This document shows positions 42,504 through 52,063 of a stretch of 64,000 bases of DNA, piece after piece. The notes under the pieces were generated by a model. The model was not told where the DNA came from. It saw nothing but the letters and a program-made list of their open reading frames with translations, and did not search any database. The stretch spans positions 44,883 through 108,882 of the forward strand of contig JADFXP010000009.1 in the NCBI GenBank assembly GCA_015233465.1. Reading direction: 5' to 3'. The translations under genes and the position numbers were made by a program. The stretch is from Candidatus Magnetominusculus dajiuhuensis. Lineage in GTDB: Bacteria > Nitrospirota > Thermodesulfovibrionia > Thermodesulfovibrionales > Magnetobacteriaceae. The stretch's first letter is position 1, and each line of letters opens with the position of its first letter.

Positions 42504-44492
42504 TTACTTAATACCAAGCGTCAACATACTATCTTTTATCTTTCTAATTGTATCTCTAATCTTAGCCGCCTGTTCAAAGTCTAATGCTTTAGCTGCAGTT
42601 TTCATTTCTGATTCAAGTTTATTAATATCTGCTTCATTGATGCTTCCTTCTATTGTTGGTACATTGACAATAGGGACGCTGAAGTAGTCTGCCTCATATA
42701 TGGATGCAAGGATATTTTTGATGCTGTTTTTAATGGTAGTAGGGGTGATTCCGTGTTCTTTATTGAATTTTAGCTGAATCTTACGCCTGCGTTTTGTTTC
42801 GTCAATTGCGCGTTTCATTGAATCTGTTATTCTTTGGGCATACATGATGACCCGCCCATTGATATTTCGTGCAGCGCGTCCTGATGTCTGAATCAGAGAA
42901 CGTGTTGACCTTAGAAATCCTTCTTTATCTGCGTCTAGTATTGCTACCAATGATACCTCTGGCAGGTCTAAGCCCTCTCTTAATAGATTAACTCCGATTA
43001 ATACATCGAATAACCCTTTGCGTAAATCTTGGAGTATGATTACCCGTTCAAGTGTGTCTATATCTGAATGCAGGTATCTTGTGTTTATCCCAAGTTCTGT
43101 ATAATATGATGCCAAATCCTCTGCCATTTTTTTTGTTAAGGTTGTGACCAGTACGCGTTCCTTTTGGGCAATGACTTCTCTTATTTCACTTAGGAGGTCA
43201 TCTACCTGTCCTTCAACAGGTCTTATAATCATAATTGGGTCTATCAGTCCAGTAGGGCGGATTATCTGTTCTACTGGCGGTAATTCAGATTTGCCTAATT
43301 CATAATCTCCGGGGGTTGCTGAGATATAGATTGCCTGAGTGATTTTATTATTAAATTCCATGAATTTAAGCGGGCGGTTATCAAGGGCTGATGGAAGTCG
43401 GAATCCATAGTTAATCAAGTTTTGCTTTCTGCTTCGGTCTCCTTCATACATCCCTCGTATTTGTGGCAGGGTTACGTGGGATTCATCCATTACGATTAAT
43501 ACATCATCTGGAAAATAATCAATTAGACAATATGGAGGCTCACCTGGGAGCCTGCCGCTAAGATGACGTGAGTAATTCTCTATCCCGTGGCAGTATCCAA
43601 ATTCTCTAAGCATCTCAAGGTCAAATCTTACCCTTTGTTCTATTCTTTGCGCCTCTATATGTTTATCGGAGCGTAAAAACTCGCCTACGCGCTCTCTCAT
43701 TTCCTCTTCTATCGCAGGGATTGCAGATTCAAGTTTATGTCCAGGTGTTATCCAATGTGTATTTGGATATATGTCTACAACGCTGAAGGAATATGTTTTT
43801 TTGCCTGTAAGAATATCAAATTCAAAGATACCTTCAATGTAATCTCCGAAAAATTCAAACCTTAGAGCTTGATCAAGACAATATGACGGATATATCTCAA
43901 TAATATCCCCGCGTACCCTAAATGAGCCGCGCTTTAACTCTATTTCAGTACGATGATATTGCAGAGTTATAAGGGATTTTATTAGTTCATCTCTTTTCAT
44001 TGAGGTATTTGTTGATATGGAAAGGTGCATTCCCATGTAATCTTCTGGAGAGCCTATGCCGTAGATGCAGGAAACAGATGCTACAACAATTGTGTCTCTT
44101 CTGCGCAGTACAGACATGGTAGCGCGATGACGCATTCTGTCTATATCGTCATTTACCATTGCGTCTTTTTCTATATATGTGTCTGATTTTGGGATATACG
44201 CTTCTGGCTGGTAGTAGTCATAATAACTGACAAAATACTCTACTGCATTTTCTGGAAATAATTCTTTTAGCTCGCCGTATATTTGGGCTGCAAGGGTCTT
44301 ATTATGGGCTATTACAAGGGCGGGTCTTTGTAGTTTTTCTATAACATTTGCTACAGTAAATGTCTTGCCTGAGCCTGTTACTCCAAGCAGTACATTATGT
44401 TTGTGATTGGCTTCTATACGTTCAATGAGAGCGGCTATTGCTGCAGGCTGATCGCCAGTTGGGTGAAACTCGCTTTGTACCCTGAATTCCAT
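42504..44492 (-). CDS. uvrB: UvrABC system protein B
   Basis: 662 residues. Walker A '[15 protein letters not shown]', the beta-hairpin region '[19 protein letters not shown]', '[19 protein letters not shown]', helicase motif '[11 protein letters not shown]', '[19 protein letters not shown]' and '[13 protein letters not shown]', plus a C-terminal UVR domain ('[19 protein letters not shown]') that contacts UvrC. It is the damage-verifying helicase of nucleotide excision repair. Its ATG is 26 bases after the cyclase-FHA stop on the same strand, so the two may share a transcript. Confidence 0.97.
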   Translation of the reverse strand: MEFRVQSEFHPTGDQPAAIAALIERIEANHKHNVLLGVTGSGKTFTVANVIEKLQRPALVIAHNKTLAAQIYGELKELFPENAVEYFVSYYDYYQPEAYIPKSDTYIEKDAMVNDDIDRMRHRATMSVLRRRDTIVVASVSCIYGIGSPEDYMGMHLSISTNTSMKRDELIKSLITLQYHRTEIELKRGSFRVRGDIIEIYPSYCLDQALRFEFFGDYIEGIFEFDILTGKKTYSFSVVDIYPNTHWITPGHKLESAIPAIEEEMRERVGEFLRSDKHIEAQRIEQRVRFDLEMLREFGYCHGIENYSRHLSGRLPGEPPYCLIDYFPDDVLIVMDESHVTLPQIRGMYEGDRSRKQNLINYGFRLPSALDNRPLKFMEFNNKITQAIYISATPGDYELGKSELPPVEQIIRPTGLIDPIMIIRPVEGQVDDLLSEIREVIAQKERVLVTTLTKKMAEDLASYYTELGINTRYLHSDIDTLERVIILQDLRKGLFDVLIGVNLLREGLDLPEVSLVAILDADKEGFLRSTRSLIQTSGRAARNINGRVIMYAQRITDSMKRAIDETKRRRKIQLKFNKEHGITPTTIKNSIKNILASIYEADYFSVPIVNVPTIEGSINEADINKLESEMKTAAKALDFEQAAKIRDTIRKIKDSMLTLGIK

Positions 44493-44518
44493 TTATAATA
44501 AGATCAGATATTTGATTG

Positions 44519-46237
44519 TTACTTGCCCAAAATCAATATTCTGCTGGTTTCTTCCTTAAACTCATTCCATACAAAATCCAAATCGAAATTATAATTCTTT
44601 TTGATGCAGTCTGTTGGATCAAGAAAATTCATGATTAAAAATCTGTCTATTAAAACTCTAAATTCTATTGGAAAACAAATAGAAAATATCAGAACTCCAT
44701 TGCTTTCCAACGGATATAATGTATCAGGAACAAGTAATTGTTTACCTGTATGGTTTTCTAATTGAAGCTCTACTGGCTTTATCTGAAAATCCTTTTCGCA
44801 AACTATTTTAATAGAAAATCTGTTACCTTGTTTAGAGAATTCTATAGGTTTTCTTGAGGTAGCTTGGTTAGAGAGTTTATGATCTGCATCGTCTACCCTG
44901 CCGATTGTCATAGAATCTTTATAAAACCAATAGGCATCTTTGCCTTTATATTTTGTCTCAATCCGTGAATTTGTGATTAGTTTGGATTTAAGGTTATTTC
45001 TAAAAATATCAAGGGATTTATCAGAGGCATTGTCTTCGCAAAATAATAATAATTCAAGCAGCTCATTATTTTTTTCAAGAGTATCTGCCTGTTTAAACTG
45101 CTCATTCCCTTGTGCTTGAAATGAACTAAGATCAAGCGTGCCAGCCATACTGTTTGGAGTCTGTATTGGAGAAGGCTGTACAGGACTTTCGGCCTTTGTT
45201 GGGCCTGATTCCATATCAGAGGAGGACACAAGGGTAATTCTGAGTTCTCCAAGCAATATTTCATCGCCATTTTTTAGAGAGGTCTTTGTGACCCTTGTGC
45301 CGTTTACAATGACTCCCATTGTGCTTTTAAGGTCTTCAATGGTTGCAGAATTATTCCTAAATGTTATACGTGCATGTTCTCGTGATATGAAATTCTGTGG
45401 GAGTACAAGATTACAGGTACTTGAGCGCCCAATTAATATCTCGCCCTCTTTTAATGGAAACATATCTTTTGATTTTTCACCAGTTTCTATGATTAGACAT
45501 GGGGCATAAGAGGCATATTCCTTCGCAATATCAGAAGTTGCCTTGTCATATCCCTCGCCAGTGGATGGGGCAATAGTGATTGTCTGTTCCTTTGGTACAG
45601 TGTCAGTAATATCGCTGTTAACGTTGTTTAATTTATCAATTTCATCTTGTTTCCAATATGCCTTAAAGACCTTGAATGGTTCTTTTTTACCTTTTAATAC
45701 GCTGGTCTTTAGAAATCTACAGTAGAATTCTGGATTCTCTTTGACTGCTTCATAGGTATCCTCTGAAAAACATACCTCAGTAACAGAAGCGGTAGTTTCA
45801 AACCTTGCTGCAACATTTACTACATCGCCAAATATATCTGTTTCTTCAACAATTCCCTGTCCTGTGTGCATTCCAACGCGGACTAGAAGAGGAACCTTAG
45901 GTTTTTTTTTGTTATATTCCTCCATTGCCTTTTGAATCTCTATACCAGCCCTTATGGCATTTGCTGGATCGTCATAATATGAAAGCGTGCCGTCACCCAT
46001 AGTTTTGACTAATACGCCGTATTTTTTGATTATTGGAAACATGATGTCATTATGTTTTTTGATCATCATACGGCTTGCCATGTCGCCTTCAGTCTCAGCA
46101 ATAGCAGTAGAACCTTTAAGGTCAGTGAACATGACTGTTATGATTCTCTTAAACTTTTGTTCTAAAAGCCTTTCTAAACGTTCTCGTTCTTCAAGCAGTT
46201 TTTCAATATCATCAATTGGCGGGGAAGTATTTTCCAT
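44519..46237 (-). CDS. Class III adenylate/guanylate cyclase with FHA domain
   Basis: 572 residues. The N-terminal cyclase domain (about 25-200) has 'VMFTDLKGSTAIAETEGD' (first metal Asp), 'KTMGDGTLSYYDDPANAI' (second Asp) and 'VGMHTGQGIVEETDIFGDV'. The FHA domain (about 260-335) shows 'ILIGRSSTCNLVLPQNFIS' and 'REHARITFR', which binds phosphothreonine. The final 200 residues are of unknown fold. It probably makes a cyclic nucleotide in response to a phosphorylated partner. AGGAGTTAA precedes ATG 46237. Confidence 0.9.
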   Translation of the reverse strand: MENTSPPIDDIEKLLEERERLERLLEQKFKRIITVMFTDLKGSTAIAETEGDMASRMMIKKHNDIMFPIIKKYGVLVKTMGDGTLSYYDDPANAIRAGIEIQKAMEEYNKKKPKVPLLVRVGMHTGQGIVEETDIFGDVVNVAARFETTASVTEVCFSEDTYEAVKENPEFYCRFLKTSVLKGKKEPFKVFKAYWKQDEIDKLNNVNSDITDTVPKEQTITIAPSTGEGYDKATSDIAKEYASYAPCLIIETGEKSKDMFPLKEGEILIGRSSTCNLVLPQNFISREHARITFRNNSATIEDLKSTMGVIVNGTRVTKTSLKNGDEILLGELRITLVSSSDMESGPTKAESPVQPSPIQTPNSMAGTLDLSSFQAQGNEQFKQADTLEKNNELLELLLFCEDNASDKSLDIFRNNLKSKLITNSRIETKYKGKDAYWFYKDSMTIGRVDDADHKLSNQATSRKPIEFSKQGNRFSIKIVCEKDFQIKPVELQLENHTGKQLLVPDTLYPLESNGVLIFSICFPIEFRVLIDRFLIMNFLDPTDCIKKNYNFDLDFVWNEFKEETSRILILGK

Positions 46238-46372
46238 GAAAATTAACTCCTAAGCTATAAATATGTATCAGTATAAGATATAACTCTGGCAGTAGTATTG
46301 TCAAGTATCATTGATATTTTTGCAATAAGTTTTTAAAGAAGTTTTTATAGTAATATTTATGACAAAAAATGC

Positions 46373-46402
46373 TTGACAATGCAATTGGTTAAGTGATAAA
46401 TT
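46373..46402 (+). promoter_or_regulatory. Probable promoter of ilvE
   Basis: TTGACA (46373-46378), an 18-base spacer and TAAATT (46397-46402), 40 bases before the ilvE ATG. The -35 is perfect and the -10 weak. Confidence 0.5.
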
Positions 46403-46441
46403 TAAAACTATACTAATCTTATATTATAAAGAGAATTTTCA

Positions 46442-47359
46442 ATGAAACTTGCTACAGAAAAAATATGGATGGACGGTAAATTCATTAATTGGAATGATGC
46501 AACCGTTCATATCATGACACATACTCTTCACTATGGACTAGGACTGTTTGAGGGCATTAGATGTTATAAGGTTAAAAATGGTTCTGCTGTGTTTCGTTTA
46601 AAAGAACATATAAAAAGACTCTTTGATTCTGCCCACATCTTTCAATTAAAGATTCCTTTCACAGAGGAAGAGGTAATGAATGCTGTTATTGAAACCATAA
46701 AAATCAATAAACTAGCAGAATGTTATATTCGTCCTCTTGTATATGTTGGATATGGGGCTATGGGAATTGATCCAAAGGACAATCCTATAAGGCTGGCAAT
46801 TGCAGTTTGGCCTTGGGGTTCATATCTTGGCGATGATGGCTTGAAAAATGGCATAAGGGTTAAGACCTCTTCTTTTATCAGGGGACATGTAAACTCTGTT
46901 ATGCAAAGGGCTAAGGTTACAGGATATTATGCGACTACTCAGTTAGCAAAAAAAGAGGCTTTAAGTATGGGTTTTGATGAGGCGTTATTGCTTGATCCAG
47001 AGGGTTTTGTTGCTGAAGGAGCAGGCGAAAATATCTTTATCGTTAGAAATGGCGAACTTAAAACTACAACCCTCACCTCAATCTTAGAAGGTATAACAAG
47101 AGACAGCGTTATTACATTAGCTCATGATCTAGGAATTGCACTAAGAGAAGAAAGATTTACCAGAGATGAGGTATATATCTCAGATGAGGCATTTTTTACA
47201 GGCACTGCTGCAGAAGTTACTCCAATTAGAGAACTTGACGGCAGGCCGATTGGCAAATCCTGCCCTGGAGAAATCACTAAGAAGATTCAGTCTGTTTTCT
47301 TTGATGCGGTTTGGGGCAAGTTAGAAAAGTATCACCACTGGCTTACCTTTTTAAAATAG
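46442..47359 (+). CDS. ilvE: Branched-chain amino acid aminotransferase
   Basis: 305 residues, fold type IV PLP enzyme. 'HTLHYGLGLFEGIRCYK', 'CYIRPLVYVGYGAMG', the PLP lysine in 'MQRAKVTGYYATTQLAK', 'FDEALLLDPEGFVAEG' and 'AFFTGTAAEVTPIRELDGR' are all family marks. It interconverts leucine, isoleucine and valine with their keto acids. It is monocistronic by appearance, with its own promoter. Confidence 0.94.
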   Translation: MKLATEKIWMDGKFINWNDATVHIMTHTLHYGLGLFEGIRCYKVKNGSAVFRLKEHIKRLFDSAHIFQLKIPFTEEEVMNAVIETIKINKLAECYIRPLVYVGYGAMGIDPKDNPIRLAIAVWPWGSYLGDDGLKNGIRVKTSSFIRGHVNSVMQRAKVTGYYATTQLAKKEALSMGFDEALLLDPEGFVAEGAGENIFIVRNGELKTTTLTSILEGITRDSVITLAHDLGIALREERFTRDEVYISDEAFFTGTAAEVTPIRELDGRPIGKSCPGEITKKIQSVFFDAVWGKLEKYHHWLTFLK

Positions 47360-47411
47360 AGGTGTGGTATGGTGTCTTCCAAAGTATGTTCATTATATTT
47401 TACTATTGTAC

Positions 47412-47454
47412 CCAATGGGCACATAGATATAACCATTGGTGCGATAGCGCTATC
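47412..47454. promoter_or_regulatory. Inverted repeat and 12-bp palindrome
   Basis: CCAATGG (47412-47418) and CCATTGG (47433-47439) form a hairpin with a 14-base loop. Next comes a perfect 12-bp palindrome GATAGCGCTATC (47443-47454). Both lie upstream of the consensus promoter at 47488 and downstream of ilvE, so they may terminate ilvE or bind a regulator of the oxidase operon. Confidence 0.5.
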
Positions 47455-47487
47455 CAAAATTATTTTTTTATTTCCTTCAATTATTTG

Positions 47488-47516
47488 TTGACAACCCAAT
47501 ACTTACGTGATATAAT
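47488..47516 (+). promoter_or_regulatory. Consensus sigma-70 promoter upstream of the cbb3 oxidase operon
   Basis: TTGACA (47488-47493), exactly 17 bases, and TATAAT (47511-47516): a perfect consensus. It starts transcription about 220 bases before the first cytochrome gene. The leader contains only a 9-codon frame and a family B repeat, so it is either a long untranslated leader or a separate small RNA. Confidence 0.75.
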
Positions 47517-47670
47517 CAAGAGTAATATGGTCTTATTTGTTTTGATGGATTAAGCAAATTCCTACAAAGTTATGAAAAGATGCGCTCTTGGGCAAAGTGG
47601 TAGAAGTCTTGAGCTTAACTAATGGATTATATTAGCGTACAGTCGGATTGAATGCAGTCTATTTAAAAAT

Positions 47671-47736
47671 TGTAGGGTAGGTTTTGTGCCTGCCCTGTAT
47701 TCTGGGCAGCGACAAGGGCTGCCCCTACACGAAGGA
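47671..47736 (+). repeat. Family B palindromic repeat, copy 4
   Basis: 'ggtaggttttgtgcctgcc' and 'gggcagcgacaagggctgccc' hairpins. It ends 'cctacacgaagg', immediately before and partly supplying the GGAGG for the first cytochrome gene. Confidence 0.75.
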
Positions 47737-47743
47737 GGGGTAA

Positions 47744-48580
47744 ATGAAATTTTTGAAGATGGAAAAGAGTTTTTGCAGCGGTTGGCGAGTCATGAGTATT
47801 GTTTTATTAGTATTTCTAAGCAATGCTTATATTCAGCCAGCCTATGGTGAAAATGATGTTGGTAAGAGTCTTTTTAATGTTAATTGTGCAGTTTGTCATG
47901 GTTTAAAGGGTGATAGTTCTGGCCAGATGATGTATAATGACAGGATTGAGCCAAGCGGGAAGATGATAAGGATTTATCCGCGAGATTTTACCTCTGCAGT
48001 ATTTAAATTTAGAACAACCCCAAGCGGATGTCTGCCTCTGGATTCAGATATTTTAAGGGTTATATCTAATGGTATAACAAAGTCTTTTATGCCGTCTTTT
48101 AATTATCTTTCAAATGACAAGAAAATGGCTCTTTTGGCATATGTTAAGAGCTTTTCAACGAGATGGTCTGAGGAGCCTCCTTGTAAACCTGTTGCCATCA
48201 GCAAGCCGTCTTGGTTAGGAAGTCCTGAATCTATAGCTCGTGGTGAAAAAATATATAAAACTATGAAATGTTTTGAGTGCCACGGTGATACTGGAAAAGG
48301 TGATGGGTCTAAGTCTGATAAACTCAAGGATGATTTAGGGCATCAAATCTATCCATTTGATTTTACAAGCGGAATTTTAAAGCGCGGAGCTGCTCCTGAG
48401 GATATATATATTACGTTCTCTACTGGAGTTGACGGAACTCCTATGCCATCATATGCTGATTCTTTAAATGAAGAAGGCAGGTGGGATATAGTTTCTTTTA
48501 CAATGACGCTAATGAAGAAAGACGTGCCGCAGCAAAGTCATCAAGTAGTTGATACAAAAACAAAGAGCGTTAAGAAATAG
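47744..48580 (+). CDS. Periplasmic diheme cytochrome c (first of two)
   Basis: 278 residues. A signal peptide (hydrophobic 'MSIVLLVFLSNAYIQPAYG') leads two class I cytochrome domains with haem sites 'CAVCH' and 'CFECH', each followed by a distal Met region ('KSFMPSFNYLS', 'GTPMPSYADSL'). It starts a run of genes for cbb3 oxidase. Since no CcoP gene is present, it may take the place of that diheme subunit or feed electrons to CcoO. Confidence 0.88.
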   Translation: MKFLKMEKSFCSGWRVMSIVLLVFLSNAYIQPAYGENDVGKSLFNVNCAVCHGLKGDSSGQMMYNDRIEPSGKMIRIYPRDFTSAVFKFRTTPSGCLPLDSDILRVISNGITKSFMPSFNYLSNDKKMALLAYVKSFSTRWSEEPPCKPVAISKPSWLGSPESIARGEKIYKTMKCFECHGDTGKGDGSKSDKLKDDLGHQIYPFDFTSGILKRGAAPEDIYITFSTGVDGTPMPSYADSLNEEGRWDIVSFTMTLMKKDVPQQSHQVVDTKTKSVKK

Positions 48581-48619
48581 AAGACCAATATGATAAAATC
48601 ATTGCAAGGAGATAATAAA

Positions 48620-49405
48620 ATGAAAGACAAATTGGATAACTTTGTCTCAGGGAGTCGGCCTTCGGCTTTTGTGATATTTATCATTATGATTATGCTTTCA
48701 ATAATGATAGTATCCTCTAAGTCTGCACAGGCAGAAGACAGGCATGCCGCTAATGGTAAATTAGTATATGATAAATACTGTGTCGGCTGCCATGGAGTAA
48801 AAGGTGATGGAAAAGGTGCTGCAGCAGTAAATCTTTTAATCAAGCCAAGAGATTTAACCCAAGGATTGTTCAAGTTTAAGAGCACTCTTGCTGGGTCGCT
48901 TCCAACTGATGATGATCTGAAGAATTCTATAACAAATGGGCTTTCTCCTTCATCCATGCCTTCATTTAAATTTGTTCCTGAGGATGAAAAGGATGATCTT
49001 GTTGCTTATATTAAGACACTTTCTCCAAAATGGAATATTAAGACTGCAACAAAAGAGTTTTTGAAACCAACTATACCGGATTTTGTCGGAACAAAGGCAT
49101 CCATTGCAACAGGTAAGAAAATCTATGAAGAAAGATGTGTTTTTTGTCACGGGCAAGACGGTGTAAGGGATAATGTTAAGTTTCACCTAAGCTGGAATGA
49201 CGAAAACTCAACAGATTATACAAGACCTGCTGATTTTAGGTATAAAACGATTAAAAGAGGGGCAAGGGTTGAGGATATCTATCTTTCAATCACTATTGGG
49301 GTAGATGGAACTCCAATGCCTTCATTTAATGAAACATTAAGTGAAAATGACAGGTGGAATCTTACATCATATGTCCTTAGCGTTATGGGCAAGGAAAGGA
49401 GGTAG
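48620..49405 (+). CDS. Periplasmic diheme cytochrome c (second of two)
   Basis: 261 residues from ATG 48620 (AAGGAGA 7 bases upstream; the upstream ATG 48590 lacks a site). The N-terminal helix 'AFVIFIIMIMLSIMIV' may be a signal or an anchor. Haem sites are 'CVGCH' and 'CVFCH'; distal Met loops are 'SSMPSFKFVPED' and 'GTPMPSFNETL'. It is similar in layout to the preceding cytochrome and probably a duplicate. The ccoN gene begins 6 bases after its stop. Confidence 0.88.
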   Translation: MKDKLDNFVSGSRPSAFVIFIIMIMLSIMIVSSKSAQAEDRHAANGKLVYDKYCVGCHGVKGDGKGAAAVNLLIKPRDLTQGLFKFKSTLAGSLPTDDDLKNSITNGLSPSSMPSFKFVPEDEKDDLVAYIKTLSPKWNIKTATKEFLKPTIPDFVGTKASIATGKKIYEERCVFCHGQDGVRDNVKFHLSWNDENSTDYTRPADFRYKTIKRGARVEDIYLSITIGVDGTPMPSFNETLSENDRWNLTSYVLSVMGKERR

Positions 49406-49411
49406 CAAGGT

Positions 49412-50812
49412 ATGAAGTCTGAACAGGACAGTATAATTAATTACGATTTAGTTTATGCGCATATTGTCGCCTCTATTGTGTTACTGGCGGTAGTATTTTT
49501 GGCTGGGATGTTATATTCTTTGCAGTTTTTGCATTTATATCCATTCCCGGGCATTGAATTTTTATCGCCTGGCAGGGTTAGGACAGTGCATACAAACGGC
49601 GCAGTTTACGGATTTATTGTTAATGGATTTACGGCTGCGCTCTATTGGGCATTGCCACGATTAACAGGGCAGCGTGTTATGAATGAAAAATATCTTGGCT
49701 GGTTTATGTTCATAGCCTTACAGGGAGCTGTTGCAGCAACTGCGATTGGTATTTTAGCTGGAGATTCACAGGCTATCCCTTGGGGTGAGACTCCGTGGTA
49801 TGTTGATCCATTTATTGTAGTGTGGCTTCTTTTAGCTCTTGTACAGTTTACTACACCAATATATAAACTTGCAAATAAAGAGCCGTTATATGCTGCAAAT
49901 TGGTATATGATAGCAGGACTAGTCTGGATTCCTATGGTATATATTATGGGAAATTATGTACCAGTATTTTTTGTTCCAGGTATTGCAGGCGCTGCAATTA
50001 CTGGAACGTGGATACATGATGCGGTTGGTTTATATGTAACTCCGATTGGATGGGGATTGTGTTATTATTTCATTCCAGTAATACTCAAAAAACCTGTTTG
50101 GTCTCATGCCCTTTCTTTACTTGGATTTTGGGGATTAGCGTTCTTTTATCCGCTTCAAGGTGTTCATCATTATCTATGGAGTCCGATTCCTATGTATGCG
50201 CAGTATGCTGCTGTGCTTTCAACCATAGTGCTTGAACTTGCGGTAGTATCGGTTATAGTTAATTTCATGATGACATTAAAGGGTCGCGCAGAGGCATTAA
50301 AGGAGAGCATTCCACTTCGTTGGATATATGTTGGGATAATTAATTATGCAATAACATGTTTTCAGTGTGCAATTCAGGTATTGCTGACTACGCAAAAAGT
50401 TATTCATTATACGGACTGGGTTGTAGGACATGCTCATCTTATAATGTATGGAACCTTTGGATTTTGGATTATGGGCTTTATTAGTTATTTATGGCCAAAG
50501 GTTAATCACTCAGAGACATATTCAAAGGCGCTTGATGAGTGGGCATTTTGGCTGCTGCTCTTAGGAATGGAGTTAATGTGGGTTGATCTTCTTGCTGGAG
50601 GATTGATACAAGGATTTACATGGTGGTCTTTGAGCCCATGGATGGATTCTATAAGGTATTCATTCCCATTTTGGATAGGAAGGACAGCAAGTGGAACATT
50701 AATGAGTATAGGGCTATGTTTTTATATATATAACTTTTATAAAACTGGTAGAAAAAAGACCGTATCGTTAATTCATGCGCATGAGGTAGGCGCGGGCGGA
50801 GGGGTAAGATGA
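49412..50812 (+). CDS. ccoN: cbb3-type cytochrome c oxidase subunit I
   Basis: 466 residues with about 12 membrane helices. Haem and copper histidines appear in 'RVRTVHTNGAVYGF', 'GVHHYLWSPIPMYAQ' and 'DWVVGHAHLIMYGTFGF'. It has 'TGTWIHDAVGLYVTPIGWG', typical of the CcoN family. It is the catalytic subunit that reduces O2 to water with high affinity. ccoO overlaps its stop by 4 bases. Confidence 0.95.
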   Translation: MKSEQDSIINYDLVYAHIVASIVLLAVVFLAGMLYSLQFLHLYPFPGIEFLSPGRVRTVHTNGAVYGFIVNGFTAALYWALPRLTGQRVMNEKYLGWFMFIALQGAVAATAIGILAGDSQAIPWGETPWYVDPFIVVWLLLALVQFTTPIYKLANKEPLYAANWYMIAGLVWIPMVYIMGNYVPVFFVPGIAGAAITGTWIHDAVGLYVTPIGWGLCYYFIPVILKKPVWSHALSLLGFWGLAFFYPLQGVHHYLWSPIPMYAQYAAVLSTIVLELAVVSVIVNFMMTLKGRAEALKESIPLRWIYVGIINYAITCFQCAIQVLLTTQKVIHYTDWVVGHAHLIMYGTFGFWIMGFISYLWPKVNHSETYSKALDEWAFWLLLLGMELMWVDLLAGGLIQGFTWWSLSPWMDSIRYSFPFWIGRTASGTLMSIGLCFYIYNFYKTGRKKTVSLIHAHEVGAGGGVR

Positions 50813-51558
50813 AATTTTCCCGTATTGTGCTTATTGTAGGTATATTGTTCTTTGCCTTTGGCACTTTTTGGCAGGCTGTGGCTCCATGGTTATCGTTAAA
50901 GAAGATACCTGTAAAGAGTCTTGAGGATATTGCAAAGGATGTTCCAAGGGAATTTTATATGCTTGCTGAGGATTATCCAGTTGAGTTTAACAAGTATTTT
51001 GGCAAAGCTGATGAGAAATCCTTTATGGTGGCTTTAAAAACTGGAAGGGATATTTATATTGCTGATATATGCTGGCAGTGCCATTCACAATGTGTAAGGC
51101 CAGTTTCAAGAGAAGAGATAAGGTTTGGCAGGATTTCATATCCTTCTGAATATAATAATGTTATGCAGCTCCCGCAGCTTCTTAGTACAAGAAGGGTAGG
51201 TCCTGATTTAATTAGAGAATCAGGAGTGCACAGCAATGACTGGCATGCAGCTCATTTCAAAGACACTAGATCAGTTGTACCGGGCACTGTAATGCCGTCG
51301 TATGCGTGGTTTTTTGATAAAGACGGACACCTTAATAAGAAGGGACTTTCTGTTATAACATATGTACAATGGCTGGGCAGTTGGACAAAGCCTGAAAAAT
51401 ATGTTTTGCAGGCAGTTAATACTGAGGCAGCTAAACCTGAGAGCAGCGAGTCAGTAAAAACTGAAGAAGTGAAACCAGCGGTTAGTGAATCTGCAAAACC
51501 AGAGGCAGCTAAACCAGAGACAGGTGCTGCGGTTAAACCAGAAGGAGGCAAACCATGA
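50809..51558 (+). CDS. ccoO: cbb3 oxidase subunit II, with an unusual Lys-Pro-Glu tail
   Basis: 249 residues. One membrane helix near the start ('IVLIVGILFFAFGTFWQAV'), a single haem site 'CWQCHSQCVRPVSREEIRF' and 'STRRVGPDLIRESGVHSND', with the distal Met in 'PGTVMPSYAWFF', define CcoO. From about residue 203 the sequence turns into repeats of A-K-P-E ('AAKPESSESVKTEEVKPA'), ending 'KPEGGKP', a low-complexity tail not part of the family core. It overlaps the next gene by 4 bases. Confidence 0.93.
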   Translation: MKFSRIVLIVGILFFAFGTFWQAVAPWLSLKKIPVKSLEDIAKDVPREFYMLAEDYPVEFNKYFGKADEKSFMVALKTGRDIYIADICWQCHSQCVRPVSREEIRFGRISYPSEYNNVMQLPQLLSTRRVGPDLIRESGVHSNDWHAAHFKDTRSVVPGTVMPSYAWFFDKDGHLNKKGLSVITYVQWLGSWTKPEKYVLQAVNTEAAKPESSESVKTEEVKPAVSESAKPEAAKPETGAAVKPEGGKP

Positions 51559-51845
51559 ATAAAAGAGATAAGATAATATTCTATGTAGTTGTTTTCTTTA
51601 TCTTAATACCTGGGGCGATTAGTTTTTTGATCAAGATAGGGAGTTACTTTATGGTAGAAGTCGAAGAGGGTATGTCAGGATTTGCGCTGCCATTTTTTAA
51701 CTATCTATTTGTAGCCCTTGGATTTGTGGCATTGTTTGTATGGGCATATCTTGAAGGACATTTTAGGGATATAGAAAGGCCTGCTATAGAGATGCTTGAG
51801 CGTGAGCAGAGATATGAAGAAGAATTTTTAAAGGGAGGTGTCTAA
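51555..51845 (+). CDS. CcoS-like small membrane protein
   Basis: 96 residues with two hydrophobic helices ('IIFYVVVFFILIPGAISFL', 'YLFVALGFVALFVWAYL'). The segment 'GHFRDIERPAIEMLEREQ' resembles the 'GQFDDLE.PA.RIL' motif of CcoS, the protein required to insert cofactors into cbb3 oxidase. The extra N-terminal helix is unusual, as CcoS has one. It overlaps the next gene by a base. Placement inside the operon supports an oxidase role. Confidence 0.65.
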   Translation: MNKRDKIIFYVVVFFILIPGAISFLIKIGSYFMVEVEEGMSGFALPFFNYLFVALGFVALFVWAYLEGHFRDIERPAIEMLEREQRYEEEFLKGGV

Positions 51846-52063
51846 TGATATCACGCCCTAAAAATGACACACCATCTGTTCAAAGAGATGATTTAGGATA
51901 TGATAATGGCAAAGGCACATGGCTTGTAATCGTGTTGATAGCTGCTATGGCTATATTGATAATAGGGTATATGACAGCTCATTTTTTCCCAGACTTTGCT
52001 AATTGGATGAAGGGCGGAGACCCTGACGTAATACAATGGATGCGAGAAGTTCCAAAGAAATAA
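51845..52063 (+). CDS. Small single-span membrane protein of the oxidase operon
   Basis: 72 residues with one membrane helix ('WLVIVLIAAMAILIIGYMT'), a polar N-terminus and a C-terminal stretch 'DFANWMKGGDPDVIQWMRE'. AGGGAGGTG precedes the ATG. Its size and place resemble CcoQ, but the sequence does not identify it. It overlaps the ccoI gene by 28 bases. Confidence 0.65.
   Translation: MISRPKNDTPSVQRDDLGYDNGKGTWLVIVLIAAMAILIIGYMTAHFFPDFANWMKGGDPDVIQWMREVPKK

Noticed and set aside
42406..42687. Open frame running from the tRNA 3' end through a repeat
   Set aside because: It is composed of tRNA, repeat and uvrB antisense sequence, with no family resemblance. It is a shadow.
47580..47640. Degenerate tRNA in the oxidase leader
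   Set aside because: 'gcgctcttgggcaaagtggt' looks like a tRNA 5' half, but no matching acceptor, anticodon or T arm could be found.
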